The notes under the pieces are model-generated. The model ran no database searches and was not told the origin of the DNA. It saw nothing but the letters and a program-made list of their open reading frames with translations. Shown here piece by piece: positions 25,296 to 33,086 of a stretch of 64,000 nucleotides of DNA. The translations under genes and the position numbers were made by a program. The stretch is from assembly GCF_022606355.1 (NCBI RefSeq), contig NZ_JAHHZQ010000002.1:62001-126000 (forward strand). Direction: 5' to 3'. Numbering within the stretch: the stretch's first letter is position 1; every line of letters begins with the position of its first letter. This DNA comes from Leifsonia shinshuensis (lineage in GTDB: Bacteria > Actinomycetota > Actinomycetes > Actinomycetales > Microbacteriaceae).

Positions 25296-25748
25296 CTACT
25301 TCTGGAACGTCCCCACGAGCCGCGCCTGTTCGATCACGCGGTCGCCGTAGCCCGCGAGGAACTCTTCGCGGGTCGGCGTCCCCGCGACCGGTGCCGAGAG
25401 GGCGTACACCCAGAAGTAGTAGTGGTGGATGCCATGGCCCTCCGGAGGCATCGGGCCGGTCCAGCCGGGTTCGCCGAGCCCGTTGGGTCCGATGCGCACG
25501 CTCTCGGCGTCGAGGTCGAGCGTTCCGCCGACAGCGGGGATGCCGTACACCGTCCAGTGCGTGAAGCCCTGAGGCAGCGGAGCGTCCGGGTCGTGGCACA
25601 CGAGTGCGAGCTCGACGGCGCCCTCCGGGACGCCGGAGACCGCGAGCGCGGGGACGCGGTTGGCACCGTAGCCGGAGTACTCCTCCGGAATGGCGGCGAG
25701 CGGAGCGAGGTCGGGACTGGATACGACGAGGTCAGCGAAGAGTGCCAT
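25296..25748 (-). CDS. YbhB/YbcL (PEBP-like) protein
   Basis: 150-residue phosphatidylethanolamine-binding-protein-like protein. VCHDPDAPLPQGFTHWTVYGIP and the HHYYFWVYAL stretch are the conserved ligand-pocket motifs of the family. ATG 25748 (AAGGACC upstream) overlaps the preceding hydrolase gene by 17 bases. It is the last gene of the ring-degradation operon. The family has no settled bacterial function; its place here is unexplained. Confidence 0.82.
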   Translation of the reverse strand: MALFADLVVSSPDLAPLAAIPEEYSGYGANRVPALAVSGVPEGAVELALVCHDPDAPLPQGFTHWTVYGIPAVGGTLDLDAESVRIGPNGLGEPGWTGPMPPEGHGIHHYYFWVYALSAPVAGTPTREEFLAGYGDRVIEQARLVGTFQK

Positions 25749-26595
25749 GGGGTCCTTCTGAGTCGAGGCTGAGCAGGTGTTCGATTTCGGAGGCCACGAG
25801 GGTCGCGTTCTCCTCGGGGACATAGTGGTCGGCAGAACGGTCGACGACCCAGCGGTCATGCGGCCGGGCAGCGACGGCCGCATTCCACGCCGAGTCGGTG
25901 GTGATGCGGCTGAGAGCGCCCCGAACGTGGGACATCGGCGCCGCGACCGAGACGAACTCGGCGTCCCACGGCTCGCGGAGGCCGTCGATGAGCTGGCGCA
26001 TGGCCGCCGGGTCGGCGAGCGGGGCCAACCGCCCCTCGCCATCGCGGCGGTAGCCCCAGCGCGCTCGGCGATCGACGGCGTCGGCCGGCAGCATCCGGTA
26101 GCGCTGCTGGAGGTATCGGCGGACGTCGTCCACAGTGTCGAACGAGCGGTTCCCCGCCTCCACGCGCACCAGGAGGTCGTCGAGCATACTCGGCTCGACC
26201 CACGGCGTGTAGTCGACCGCGAGCACTCCCGCGACCCGTTCGGGGAACAACGCCCCGGTGAGCCACGCATTGCGCGCCCCCAGAGAGTGCCCTGCGACGA
26301 GCGCACGGTCGATCCCGAGGGCGTCGAGCACCACGACCACATCGCCGGCGAAGTCCGGACCGCGGTAGCCGCTCGCCGGCTTGCCGCTGCGCCCGTGTCC
26401 CCGCTGGTCCAGCGAGATCACCCGCGCGCCCGGCTGGAGCCGATCGACGACGGGCTCCCACACCGCATGGTTCGCCGACGTGCCGTGGAGGAGCACGACG
26501 GCAGGGCCGTCGCCTCGCACCCGGAACGCCACCTCGACGGCGGCGCCCCGGGTGATGAGCATCCCGCCGGGGCCGGCCTCGACGGTGACCGCCAC
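25732..26595 (-). CDS. (E)-2-(acetamidomethylene)succinate hydrolase (alpha/beta hydrolase)
   Basis: 287-residue alpha/beta hydrolase. Ser104 (GHSLGA), Asp128 (AVDYTP) and His257 (SADHYVP) form the triad, with HGTSANH as oxyanion loop near 37. I recall the M. loti enzyme's triad as Ser106, Asp130 and His258, nearly the same spacing. It would split the ring-cleavage product into succinic semialdehyde, acetate, ammonia and CO2, the last step of B6 pathway I. The start is taken as GTG 26595, three bases after the dehydrogenase stop; its ribosome site is weak. Confidence 0.77.
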   Translation of the reverse strand: MAVTVEAGPGGMLITRGAAVEVAFRVRGDGPAVVLLHGTSANHAVWEPVVDRLQPGARVISLDQRGHGRSGKPASGYRGPDFAGDVVVVLDALGIDRALVAGHSLGARNAWLTGALFPERVAGVLAVDYTPWVEPSMLDDLLVRVEAGNRSFDTVDDVRRYLQQRYRMLPADAVDRRARWGYRRDGEGRLAPLADPAAMRQLIDGLREPWDAEFVSVAAPMSHVRGALSRITTDSAWNAAVAARPHDRWVVDRSADHYVPEENATLVASEIEHLLSLDSEGPHGTLR

Positions 26596-26597
26596 GG

Positions 26598-27533
26598 TCA
26601 GACCGGGGTGATGCTGGTCAGGGTCTTCAACGCGGCGACGAGACCGGCCGTGATGTCCTTGCGCTTCGCGTCGACCTCGCCGTCGGCGTAGTCGTACATT
26701 CCGCCATTGGTCTTGAAGCCGAGCTTGCCCGCGGCGACCATGTCGGTGACGACGGCAGGCGTCTCGGTGCTCGCGTCGAGCTCCTTGTTGAGATAGCTCG
26801 ACACTGCGCTGTAGATGTCGAGACCGGCCATATCGAGCAACCGGGTCGGGCCGATGACCGACAGCTTGTAGCCGATGCCCCACTTCACGCAGGTGTCGAG
26901 TCCCTCGGGGGTGACGATCCCCTCGTTCAGGAGCGCGACGCACTCGCGGAGGATCGCGTAAAGGACGCGGTTCTCGACGAAGCCGGCGATCTCCTTCTCT
27001 ACGACCGGGTTGTAGCCGAACGCCTCCACGATCTCGACGAGCTGGTCGGTGACCGCGGCGTCGGTCTGATCGCCGGGCACGACCTCGATCATCGGGATCA
27101 GGTGCGGGGGGTTCGACCAGTGCATCCCGATGAAGCGGCCCGGACGGGCGAGCGACGTGGACAGCGTCGAGATCGGGATTCCCGAGGTGTTGCTGGCGAT
27201 GATGACATCGTCGCCCACGTACTGCTCGATCTGAGCCAGAACGGACTGCTTCAGCTCGAGCTTCTCCGGGACGGCCTCGATGACGAATCGCGTGCCGTCG
27301 AGGGCCTCGGCGATGTCGGTGGTGAAGGAGACGGAGCCGCCCTCGGCCTTCGGGCCGCCGACCTGGTCGAGGACGGAGGAGGCGAACGTCGAGGAGGTCC
27401 GGGCGCGCTCGAGGGCGTCTGGGCTGATGTCGTACACGCGGACTTCTGCTCCGGCGCGGGCGAGGGTCGCGGCGATGCCGGGGCCCATGGTTCCCGAGCC
27501 GACGATGGTGGCAACAGCGGGAAGGCTGCTCAT
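26598..27533 (-). CDS. 5-Formyl-3-hydroxy-2-methylpyridine-4-carboxylate 5-dehydrogenase
   Basis: 311 residues of the 3-hydroxyacyl-CoA dehydrogenase family. VGSGTMGPGIA (11-21) binds NAD; IIASNTSGIPIS and GMHWSNPP follow, with catalytic His138 of the HWxNPP motif. The 3-hydroxyacyl-CoA relatives usually have HFFNPA-type motifs; the Trp variant and operon partners fit the M. loti pyridine enzyme, which oxidises the 5-aldehyde to the 4,5-dicarboxylate with NAD. AAAGGGAG precedes ATG 27533. An acyl-CoA or other hydroxy-acid role cannot be fully excluded from sequence. Confidence 0.78.
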   Translation of the reverse strand: MSSLPAVATIVGSGTMGPGIAATLARAGAEVRVYDISPDALERARTSSTFASSVLDQVGGPKAEGGSVSFTTDIAEALDGTRFVIEAVPEKLELKQSVLAQIEQYVGDDVIIASNTSGIPISTLSTSLARPGRFIGMHWSNPPHLIPMIEVVPGDQTDAAVTDQLVEIVEAFGYNPVVEKEIAGFVENRVLYAILRECVALLNEGIVTPEGLDTCVKWGIGYKLSVIGPTRLLDMAGLDIYSAVSSYLNKELDASTETPAVVTDMVAAGKLGFKTNGGMYDYADGEVDAKRKDITAGLVAALKTLTSITPV

Positions 27534-27594
27534 GATCGGTGCTCCCTTTCTTATGGTGTGTGCTGCTGGCTGCTGTGCGATGGTTTCGGTCTAT

Positions 27595-28356
27595 TCAGAC
27601 CTGCGCGATGCCGATGCCCTGCAACTGCTCGACGCGCTCGAGTTTCCGGTTGAAGTACATCCAGTAGTTGCGCTGCGCCTTGGGCGGGTAGATCCGGCGC
27701 TTCTTCTCGACCGTCTCGTCGTGATCGGGCAACGGATACGACACGCCCGCCTGCAGGAGGTCGAGCTGGAAGCGCGACGCCCACTCGAGGAAGATTCCGG
27801 CCAGAGTCGCTTCGATCACGTTGTCCCCGACGAAGGCGACGCCGTGATTGCGCAGCAGGATGGCCTCGGCGTCGCCGAGCTGCTTCGCGACCTCCTTGCC
27901 GAGTTCGACGGTCGTCACGATGTGACTGGTGTCGCTGAACCGCGGGACACCGTGCTCGGCGAACCACACGCCGTGGTTGTTGTACGGCCCGAGCTCCTGA
28001 TCCGTCGCACCGAGGACCGTCGCGTAGTGCGAGTGCGAGTGGCCGACGACGTTGACGTCCGGTCGGGCCAGCATGATCTCCGCGTGGAGCGGCCACTCGA
28101 GGTGACGGAGACCCGTGCCCTCGAGTACGTTCCCGTCGAAGTCGATGAGGATGAAGTCGTCCCCGACCACCTCCGACAGGGCGAGGTTGCCGCGTTTCAG
28201 CCACAGTCCGCGGCCGAACGGGTCGCGGTAGGAGAGGTGGCCCATGGACATGTCGCCGTGTCCCTCGAGCTCGAGGATGCGATGCGCGCGGGCGACGTCG
28301 TCGAGGGTGTTCGCGATCGACTCGTCCTCGTGATAGCGCGCGGGGGTGTACGTCAT
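27595..28356 (-). CDS. 3-Hydroxy-2-methylpyridine-4,5-dicarboxylate 4-decarboxylase (class II aldolase fold)
   Basis: 253 residues of the class II aldolase/adducin fold. Metal and catalytic residues are visible: Glu87 (RHLEWPLH), His91, the GHSHSHY cluster with His106/108/110, and NHG near 176. M. loti uses a protein of this fold to remove the 4-carboxylate of the pyridine dicarboxylate. AAGGAGAAC precedes ATG 28356. It sits directly upstream of the aldehyde dehydrogenase gene in the same operon, the order expected for successive steps. On fold alone, a sugar-phosphate aldolase would also fit; context decides. Confidence 0.78.
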   Translation of the reverse strand: MTYTPARYHEDESIANTLDDVARAHRILELEGHGDMSMGHLSYRDPFGRGLWLKRGNLALSEVVGDDFILIDFDGNVLEGTGLRHLEWPLHAEIMLARPDVNVVGHSHSHYATVLGATDQELGPYNNHGVWFAEHGVPRFSDTSHIVTTVELGKEVAKQLGDAEAILLRNHGVAFVGDNVIEATLAGIFLEWASRFQLDLLQAGVSYPLPDHDETVEKKRRIYPPKAQRNYWMYFNRKLERVEQLQGIGIAQV

Positions 28357-28390
28357 GCTTTCGTTCTCCTTCTCGTTGGATCGACCGTGG

Positions 28391-28999
28391 CTATGGCAAC
28401 CGGGGTGCGGACAGCTTCAGCAGCGCTTCCTCGCGCGTCAGGCCGCCGACGCGGTGGTGGACGCGCCCACGGCTGGCGACCGCGACGCAGATGAGCAGTT
28501 CGTCGGGGCGCGGTGCGTCGGCGAAGGTGACCGTGACGGCGTCGTAGTGCGAGCGCACGTAGAGGTCGTCCTTGAACGCGAGTGGGATGTCGATGGATGC
28601 ACCGGCCGACGCAGTCTTGGTCGCAGAAGAGATCCATGCCTCCCCACCGCCGACGGACTCGCGGAACGCGTCGCCGAACACGGTGGTCACGCACGCGACG
28701 ACATGGTCCTGCTCGCCGTTGACCCCGGCGATGCCACCCTTTCCGTAGCCTTCGACCGGGCGACCACCGAGGAGCGCGCGGGCCCTCGCGCCGAGCGCAG
28801 TGCCCAGGCTCGGGCTCGGCTTCGTCAGCGGGGAGAGGTCCTCGACATAGCGGCCGGCGAACGGGTTCTTGATCACCACGGCCGCGACCGCCTTGATCAG
28901 CGGTTCCTCCGCCGCGGGGCCGCCCTCGTGCACGACCTCCTGAGCGAAGGCGAACCACTCCCTGACCTCGTAGAACGGGTCGAGCTGGGGGAATGTCAT
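28391..28999 (-). CDS. Amino-acid-synthesis (AA_synth) family protein, unknown function
   Basis: 202-residue protein of what I take to be the AA_synth family. AVVIKNPFAGRYVEDL, GYGKGGIAGVNGEQDHVVAC and KTASAGASIDIPLAFKDD are strongly patterned and suggest a complete single domain. The family name does not describe a proven reaction. It is encoded between the decarboxylase and the ring-opening oxygenase of the B6 pathway with operon spacing, so it may process or stabilise an intermediate. ATG 28999 has AAAGGAA upstream. Confidence 0.65.
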   Translation of the reverse strand: MTFPQLDPFYEVREWFAFAQEVVHEGGPAAEEPLIKAVAAVVIKNPFAGRYVEDLSPLTKPSPSLGTALGARARALLGGRPVEGYGKGGIAGVNGEQDHVVACVTTVFGDAFRESVGGGEAWISSATKTASAGASIDIPLAFKDDLYVRSHYDAVTVTFADAPRPDELLICVAVASRGRVHHRVGGLTREEALLKLSAPRLP

Positions 29000-29033
29000 C
29001 GTTGGATTCCTTTCGGGGGAAGCGCGGACCGCT

Positions 29034-30206
29034 TCATCGGGCGACGACGTCGTCATGTCGGCGCGGGTCTGTCGGGTCGTAGAGCGCGGTTTCATTGTTC
29101 TCTCCCACGAACTGGCCGCCTTTCGACATGCCGCGGGTGTCCGCGTAGCGCTGCGACCGGGTCTGGCAGCGGTCGGTGTACGGTCGCTCGATGCGCTCCC
29201 ACTCGACCAGGGCGTCCGGGATGTCGCCCGTCGATGCGGCGGACGCCGCTTCGGCGACGGTGTAGGCGTTCATCATGGCGCAGCCGCCACCCTGGGCGAG
29301 AGCAGGAGCCATGGCATGTGCGGCGTCACCGACGAGTGCCACGCGACCGCGCGTCCATTGCTCGAGGCGGTTGGTCTGGTAGCGGAAGTACTTGCCCTCG
29401 ATCCCGGCCGCCTTCTTCAGCACGGGCGTGAGCTGCGGGTGGATGGACGTCCACACGTCGAGGTTGATCGTCGGGACCGCAGAGCCCTCCGCGTCATCCG
29501 CCGGGGCCATCAGTGCGATGTACAGCTCACGGTCGTTCGCCGGGGTGTAGAGCACACGGAGTACGCGCGGCTCCAGGTTCCAGAAGTCGATGACGTTGTC
29601 CCACTCCGTGTCCGGCTCGATGGCCTGCAGTTCCTCCTTGCACCGGGGAACGAGGAACCGGGTGATCCCGTCGCGGGCCTGGTGCCGTTCGTAGCGGATG
29701 TCGAGGGAGTCCCGCACCGCGGAGCCGACGCCGTCGGCACCGATGACCAGGTCGCCGGAGACCTCGCTGCCGTTCGCGAGGCGGAGAGTGCCGGCATCAC
29801 GCGCCTCCACCACTTCGGAGCCGGTGACGATCTCGACGCCTTCCCTGATCGCCGCCGACGACAGCACCGAGTGCAGGAACGGCCGCGTCATGGTGCGCCA
29901 CGGGATGCCCGGCACGTCCTCGTCCGAGACGATCCGGTTCTGCATCCGCGTCTCGTAGAAGGGCGGCCGCATGGAGCCGCGTTCGATCTCTTCGGTGAGA
30001 CCGAACGCGTCGAGGATGCGAAGCGTGTTGTTCCAGAGGACGATGCCTGCGCCCTGCTCCCGGAGTTCGAGGCCCTTCTCGTGCACGCGGACGGACCAGC
30101 CCCGACGTGCGAGGGCGATCGCCGCGGTCAGACCGGCGAATCCCGCTCCGGCGATCTCGGCGTGCCGGGCGCTGCCCTGGCCCCGAACTTCTGTCTGGTG
30201 TTCCAC
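29034..30206 (-). CDS. 2-Methyl-3-hydroxypyridine-5-carboxylate oxygenase (ring-opening FAD monooxygenase)
   Basis: 390-residue class A flavoprotein hydroxylase. GAGFAG (20-25) binds FAD, GADGVGSAVRDS is the DG motif, and VALVGDAAHAMAPALAQG is the GD motif. Stretches such as ELREQGAGIVLW, PPFYETRMQNRIVS, EWDNVIDFWN, GCAMMNAY, and the TDRCQ and MSKGG segments near the C-terminus resemble the M. loti oxygenase as I remember it. That enzyme hydroxylates and opens the pyridine ring to acetamidomethylene-succinate with NAD(P)H and O2. Start is GTG 30206 with GGAGG four bases upstream. It is the first gene of a six-gene operon. Confidence 0.87.
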   Translation of the reverse strand: MEHQTEVRGQGSARHAEIAGAGFAGLTAAIALARRGWSVRVHEKGLELREQGAGIVLWNNTLRILDAFGLTEEIERGSMRPPFYETRMQNRIVSDEDVPGIPWRTMTRPFLHSVLSSAAIREGVEIVTGSEVVEARDAGTLRLANGSEVSGDLVIGADGVGSAVRDSLDIRYERHQARDGITRFLVPRCKEELQAIEPDTEWDNVIDFWNLEPRVLRVLYTPANDRELYIALMAPADDAEGSAVPTINLDVWTSIHPQLTPVLKKAAGIEGKYFRYQTNRLEQWTRGRVALVGDAAHAMAPALAQGGGCAMMNAYTVAEAASAASTGDIPDALVEWERIERPYTDRCQTRSQRYADTRGMSKGGQFVGENNETALYDPTDPRRHDDVVAR

Positions 30207-30216
30207 AGGACCTCCA

Positions 30217-30254
30217 TTATTACAATGTGAGACACGATTATCGATCTACGAGAT
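30217..30254. promoter_or_regulatory. Three-arm operator, site 3 (ring-degradation operon)
   Basis: Arms TTATTACA (30217-30224), TGTGAGAC (30226-30233) and TACGAGAT (30247-30254), in the same register as site 1 (offsets 0, 9 and 30). It starts 11 bases upstream of the oxygenase start codon. Confidence 0.6.
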
Positions 30255-30334
30255 CGTGTACCCAACCTAGTGGCAAGAGCGGTCCAGGAGAAGACCCCGA
30301 CACTTTTCTTGCCCCGTGGCGCGATCTGGGCGTA

Positions 30335-30757
30335 TCAGCCCTCGGCGCCTCGGACACCCTCGTCGTCGTACGCATCGACCGTCGGCCGAAGCGGGTCGAT
30401 GCCGACGACGTCCTGCCACGCACCGACACCCCACTGGAAGGCGACGACACCGGCTTCGGGCAAGGCGATCTCGATCGCCTCGAGGATCTCCTGGGGCGAG
30501 AGGCCGATTTCGAGCGCGACGCGGATGTGACTGCGAAGCTGGGGCAACGGCGCGCGCATGACCGTGAGGCTGAGGATGAACAGCAGCTCCTTGGTCTGCC
30601 GCGACAGCGTGCGCGGCGTGAGATAGGCGGCCTCCACGACCGTATTCGCCGCCTGCAGTATCGGGAAGTCCGCCGCCGCCATCACCTTGTGGTAGTCGAG
30701 CACGTAGCCGCGCTCGACGACCATCCGGTCGATGTACTTCTGCGCATCATCAGCCAC
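30335..30757 (-). CDS. Carboxymuconolactone decarboxylase-family protein
   Basis: 140-residue helical protein of the CMD/AhpD superfamily. LSRQTKELLFILSLTVMRAPLPQLRSHIRVALEIG is the conserved region around residues 54-88 (seen in two halves), but it has no Cys pair, so it is more like a true decarboxylase or lactone enzyme than a peroxidase. GTG 30757 with AAGGGATGG upstream is preferred to GTG 30775, which has no ribosome site and abuts operator site 4. It lies just upstream of the ring-degradation operon and carries its own operator, so it is likely co-regulated. Its step in B6 breakdown is unknown. Confidence 0.72.
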   Translation of the reverse strand: MADDAQKYIDRMVVERGYVLDYHKVMAAADFPILQAANTVVEAAYLTPRTLSRQTKELLFILSLTVMRAPLPQLRSHIRVALEIGLSPQEILEAIEIALPEAGVVAFQWGVGAWQDVVGIDPLRPTVDAYDDEGVRGAEG

Positions 30758-30770
30758 CGGGATCCATCCC

Positions 30771-30807
30771 TTCACTCATGTGAGAATAGATCCTCAGTGT
30801 ATGAGAA
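30771..30807. promoter_or_regulatory. Three-arm operator, site 4 (CMD-family gene)
   Basis: Arms TTCACTCA (30771-30778), TGTGAGAA (30779-30786) and TATGAGAA (30800-30807). The second and third arms are 21 bases apart, as at sites 1-3; the palindrome centre is one base shorter. This site has the clearest direct repeats. Confidence 0.65.
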
Positions 30808-30858
30808 TATCTACCGACGCGCGATGGCTATTGCGGTGACAGCCCGAGCCGGCACGCC

Positions 30859-30890
30859 AAAAACCCCCGGAACCGTGAGATTCCGGGGGT
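30859..30890 (-). terminator. Rho-independent terminator of the GH32-like operon
   Basis: On the minus strand, ACCCCCGGAA and TTCCGGGGGT form a 10-bp stem (30863-30872 with 30881-30890, 8-base loop) followed by TTTTT. It stands downstream of the serine hydrolase gene and insulates the B6 regulon from that operon. Confidence 0.85.
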
Positions 30891-30948
30891 CGGCGCAGGG
30901 GGTCCACACAGGGGTCCACGTATCGAACAACCTGCCTGGGCAGGACAG

Positions 30949-32100
30949 CTAGCCGAGCACCCTCCGGAGCGCGCCGACGATCCGCGTGGCACGATCATCC
31001 ACTCCCGCCTCCAGCCAGTTGGTCACGAACGCGAACCCGAGCTGCGCGTCCCTGTCGGCGAAGGCGACCTGTCCTCCCGCGCCGTCGTGCCCGAAGCTGC
31101 TCGTCCCGAGGTACCGGCGTGCCTCGGAGTCGAGCTGCAGTCCTCGCCCCCATCGCGGCCAGGGTCCCGGGGTCGGGAAGACCGGCTCGCCGGAACTCAT
31201 CAGGACCCGTGCCTCCCTCAGCGTCGCGTCGTCCAGCAACCGTGAGCCTTCGGTCTCCACGACGGTCGATGACCAGATCGCCGAGAGGGCGTCGGCGGTC
31301 GCGATCCCTCCGGCTCCCGGAACCTGGGCGGCACGAAGCCGCTCATCGTTGAAGCCGCCGTCCGGCGTCACCAGGGCCGCGGGAAGGGCTCCGCCCAACG
31401 TCATCGCGAGACCGGTCCACTCGGACGGCGCTTCGAGGAGCTGATGTCCGGCCTCCAGTTGGCTGGGCGAGGCTTGGAGGTGGGCGACGCGCTCCGACTC
31501 GTCGGCCGGCAGCCCGATCCACGCGTCGCCGGTGATCGCGCCGGTCAGCTCGGTGAGGTACGCGCCGGGGAGCTTTCCGGTCACGCGCCGCACCAGCTCG
31601 CCCGCGAGCCAGCCGTGAGTGATCGCGTGATACGCGTATCCGCTGCCCGGCTCCCAGAGCGGTCGCTGGCGGGCGAGCGCGTCGGTCATGTAGTCCCAGT
31701 CGAGGAGTTGTTCGAATTCGATCGGCTCCCGCAGCGCAGAGAGGCCGGCGCGGTGCGAAAGCAGCTCGGCCACCGTCACCCGGGACTTGCCCGCTGCGGC
31801 GAACTCGGGCCAGTACTGCGCGACCGGCGCCGTGTAGTCGAGTCGCCCCTCTTCAACCAGCCGGGCGACCAGTACCGACATCACTCCCTTGGTGCACGAG
31901 AAGACCACCGTCGGCGTGTCCGCGGCCCACGGCCGGCCAGAGCGCTCGTCCGCGATCCCGCCCCACAGGTCCACGACTCGTCGGCCGCCGACCCGCACCG
32001 AGAGAGCGGCTCCCATCGTCGGCCGGTCGCTGAACGCGTCGGCGAAGGCCTCCGCCACCGGCTCGAACCCGGGCTCCGTCGTTCCCTGAATGACCGCCAT
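30949..32100 (-). CDS. Serine hydrolase, beta-lactamase/EstB-like
   Basis: 383 residues. The serine triad of class C beta-lactamase-type esterases is visible: Ser and Lys in FSCTKGVMS, Tyr in GYAYHAITHGW, and a third motif FGHDGAGGQ. The family includes esterases, D-amino-peptidases and penicillin-binding relatives. There is no signal peptide, so it is probably cytosolic. ATG 32100 overlaps the stop of the glycoside hydrolase (TGATG). As the last gene of a sugar-import operon it may remove acyl groups from the imported saccharide (inference). Confidence 0.8.
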   Translation of the reverse strand: MAVIQGTTEPGFEPVAEAFADAFSDRPTMGAALSVRVGGRRVVDLWGGIADERSGRPWAADTPTVVFSCTKGVMSVLVARLVEEGRLDYTAPVAQYWPEFAAAGKSRVTVAELLSHRAGLSALREPIEFEQLLDWDYMTDALARQRPLWEPGSGYAYHAITHGWLAGELVRRVTGKLPGAYLTELTGAITGDAWIGLPADESERVAHLQASPSQLEAGHQLLEAPSEWTGLAMTLGGALPAALVTPDGGFNDERLRAAQVPGAGGIATADALSAIWSSTVVETEGSRLLDDATLREARVLMSSGEPVFPTPGPWPRWGRGLQLDSEARRYLGTSSFGHDGAGGQVAFADRDAQLGFAFVTNWLEAGVDDRATRIVGALRRVLG

Positions 32101-33083
32101 CACGCGAGGTCCCCTTCCTGGACGAGCGTTCCGAGTCGCAACTCGGCGCCGTCGATGATCAGTTCGTACGGATCGGTGATCCGTCCCTGGAACGCACCTG
32201 CGCCCACGCTGTTCTCGAATGCGATGAATCGCGGCAGCCCGCCTCGATCCACGACGATCCGACCGGCATAGAGGCTCTCGGTGGCGAGGAGCCGCGCCCC
32301 GGCCGCGTCGAAAGGCCCGGTGGCGGACGAGGCGTCTGCCACCCAGACCCCTCCGCCGGTGCCGGAACGGTCGCCGGCGAGGTGGGCGGAGTCGCAGGAG
32401 AAGACCAGGAGGTCACGTCCTCCGATTCGCACCGCTTGCGGTACTTCGAGATGCGCGAAGCCGCTTCCGGGAGAGCTCAGCGGCGGCTGGACCTCCCAGT
32501 GGACCAGGTCGGCCGATCGCGCGTGCCCGATGACCCCGCGGTCGGTGTCGCGTCGCGAGCGCAGGCCCCGTGTCCGGGCCGTGATGAGCATGTGCCAGCC
32601 GTCGCCTGACCCGTCTCGGAACACCCAGGGATCCCGCCACGCCTCCTCATGCCAGGTCGCATCGGGGAGGATCTCGTACCACGCGGGGTCGGCCCCCAAC
32701 CGCACCCGCCCATCCTTGTGCCAGGTGTGGAGATCGTCGGAGACGGCGACGCCGATCGTCTCGACGTTCGTGATGTCGCGAGGCGAGAGGAACAGTGAAC
32801 CGGTGTAGAACATCCGCCAGAGCCCGTCATCCCCCCGGACGACGCTGCCCGTCCAGGTGGCTGACCCGTCGATGTCGCCGGGCGCACCGGCCGAGAGCAC
32901 CTCGCCGAGATCGTCCCAGTCGACGAGATCGTCCGATACTGCGTGCCCGATCCGCGCGTTGCGATGACGCAGATCCGGGTCGCCGAGCGAGGTCGGGGCG
33001 TGGAGGTAGTAGAGATGGTAGTTCTCGCCGTCGTCCGCGAGCCAGAAGTCCCAGACCCAGTAGCCGTCTTTGCTGAACGCCAT
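32100..33083 (-). CDS. Glycoside hydrolase, GH32/GH43-like five-bladed propeller
   Basis: 327 residues. Three acidic motifs of the clan are visible: Asp near 11 in VWDFWLADDGENYHLYYLH (nucleophile), RDPW near 150 (stabiliser) and EVPQ near 220 (acid/base). Repeated propeller-strand pairs such as IGHAVSDDLVDW, IGVAVSDDLHTWH and IGHARSADLVHW occur. No signal peptide, so it acts on imported oligosaccharide inside the cell. Beta-fructosidase-like activity is plausible; an arabinan- or mannoside-type activity is possible. Placed behind an oligosaccharide importer. Confidence 0.72.
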   Translation of the reverse strand: MAFSKDGYWVWDFWLADDGENYHLYYLHAPTSLGDPDLRHRNARIGHAVSDDLVDWDDLGEVLSAGAPGDIDGSATWTGSVVRGDDGLWRMFYTGSLFLSPRDITNVETIGVAVSDDLHTWHKDGRVRLGADPAWYEILPDATWHEEAWRDPWVFRDGSGDGWHMLITARTRGLRSRRDTDRGVIGHARSADLVHWEVQPPLSSPGSGFAHLEVPQAVRIGGRDLLVFSCDSAHLAGDRSGTGGGVWVADASSATGPFDAAGARLLATESLYAGRIVVDRGGLPRFIAFENSVGAGAFQGRITDPYELIIDGAELRLGTLVQEGDLA

Positions 33084-33086
33084 CCT

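Noticed and set aside
30900-30925. Repeated GGGGTCCAC next to the terminator as a possible attachment site
   Set aside because: Two short copies only, no integrase nearby and no second copy elsewhere in the window that I could find.
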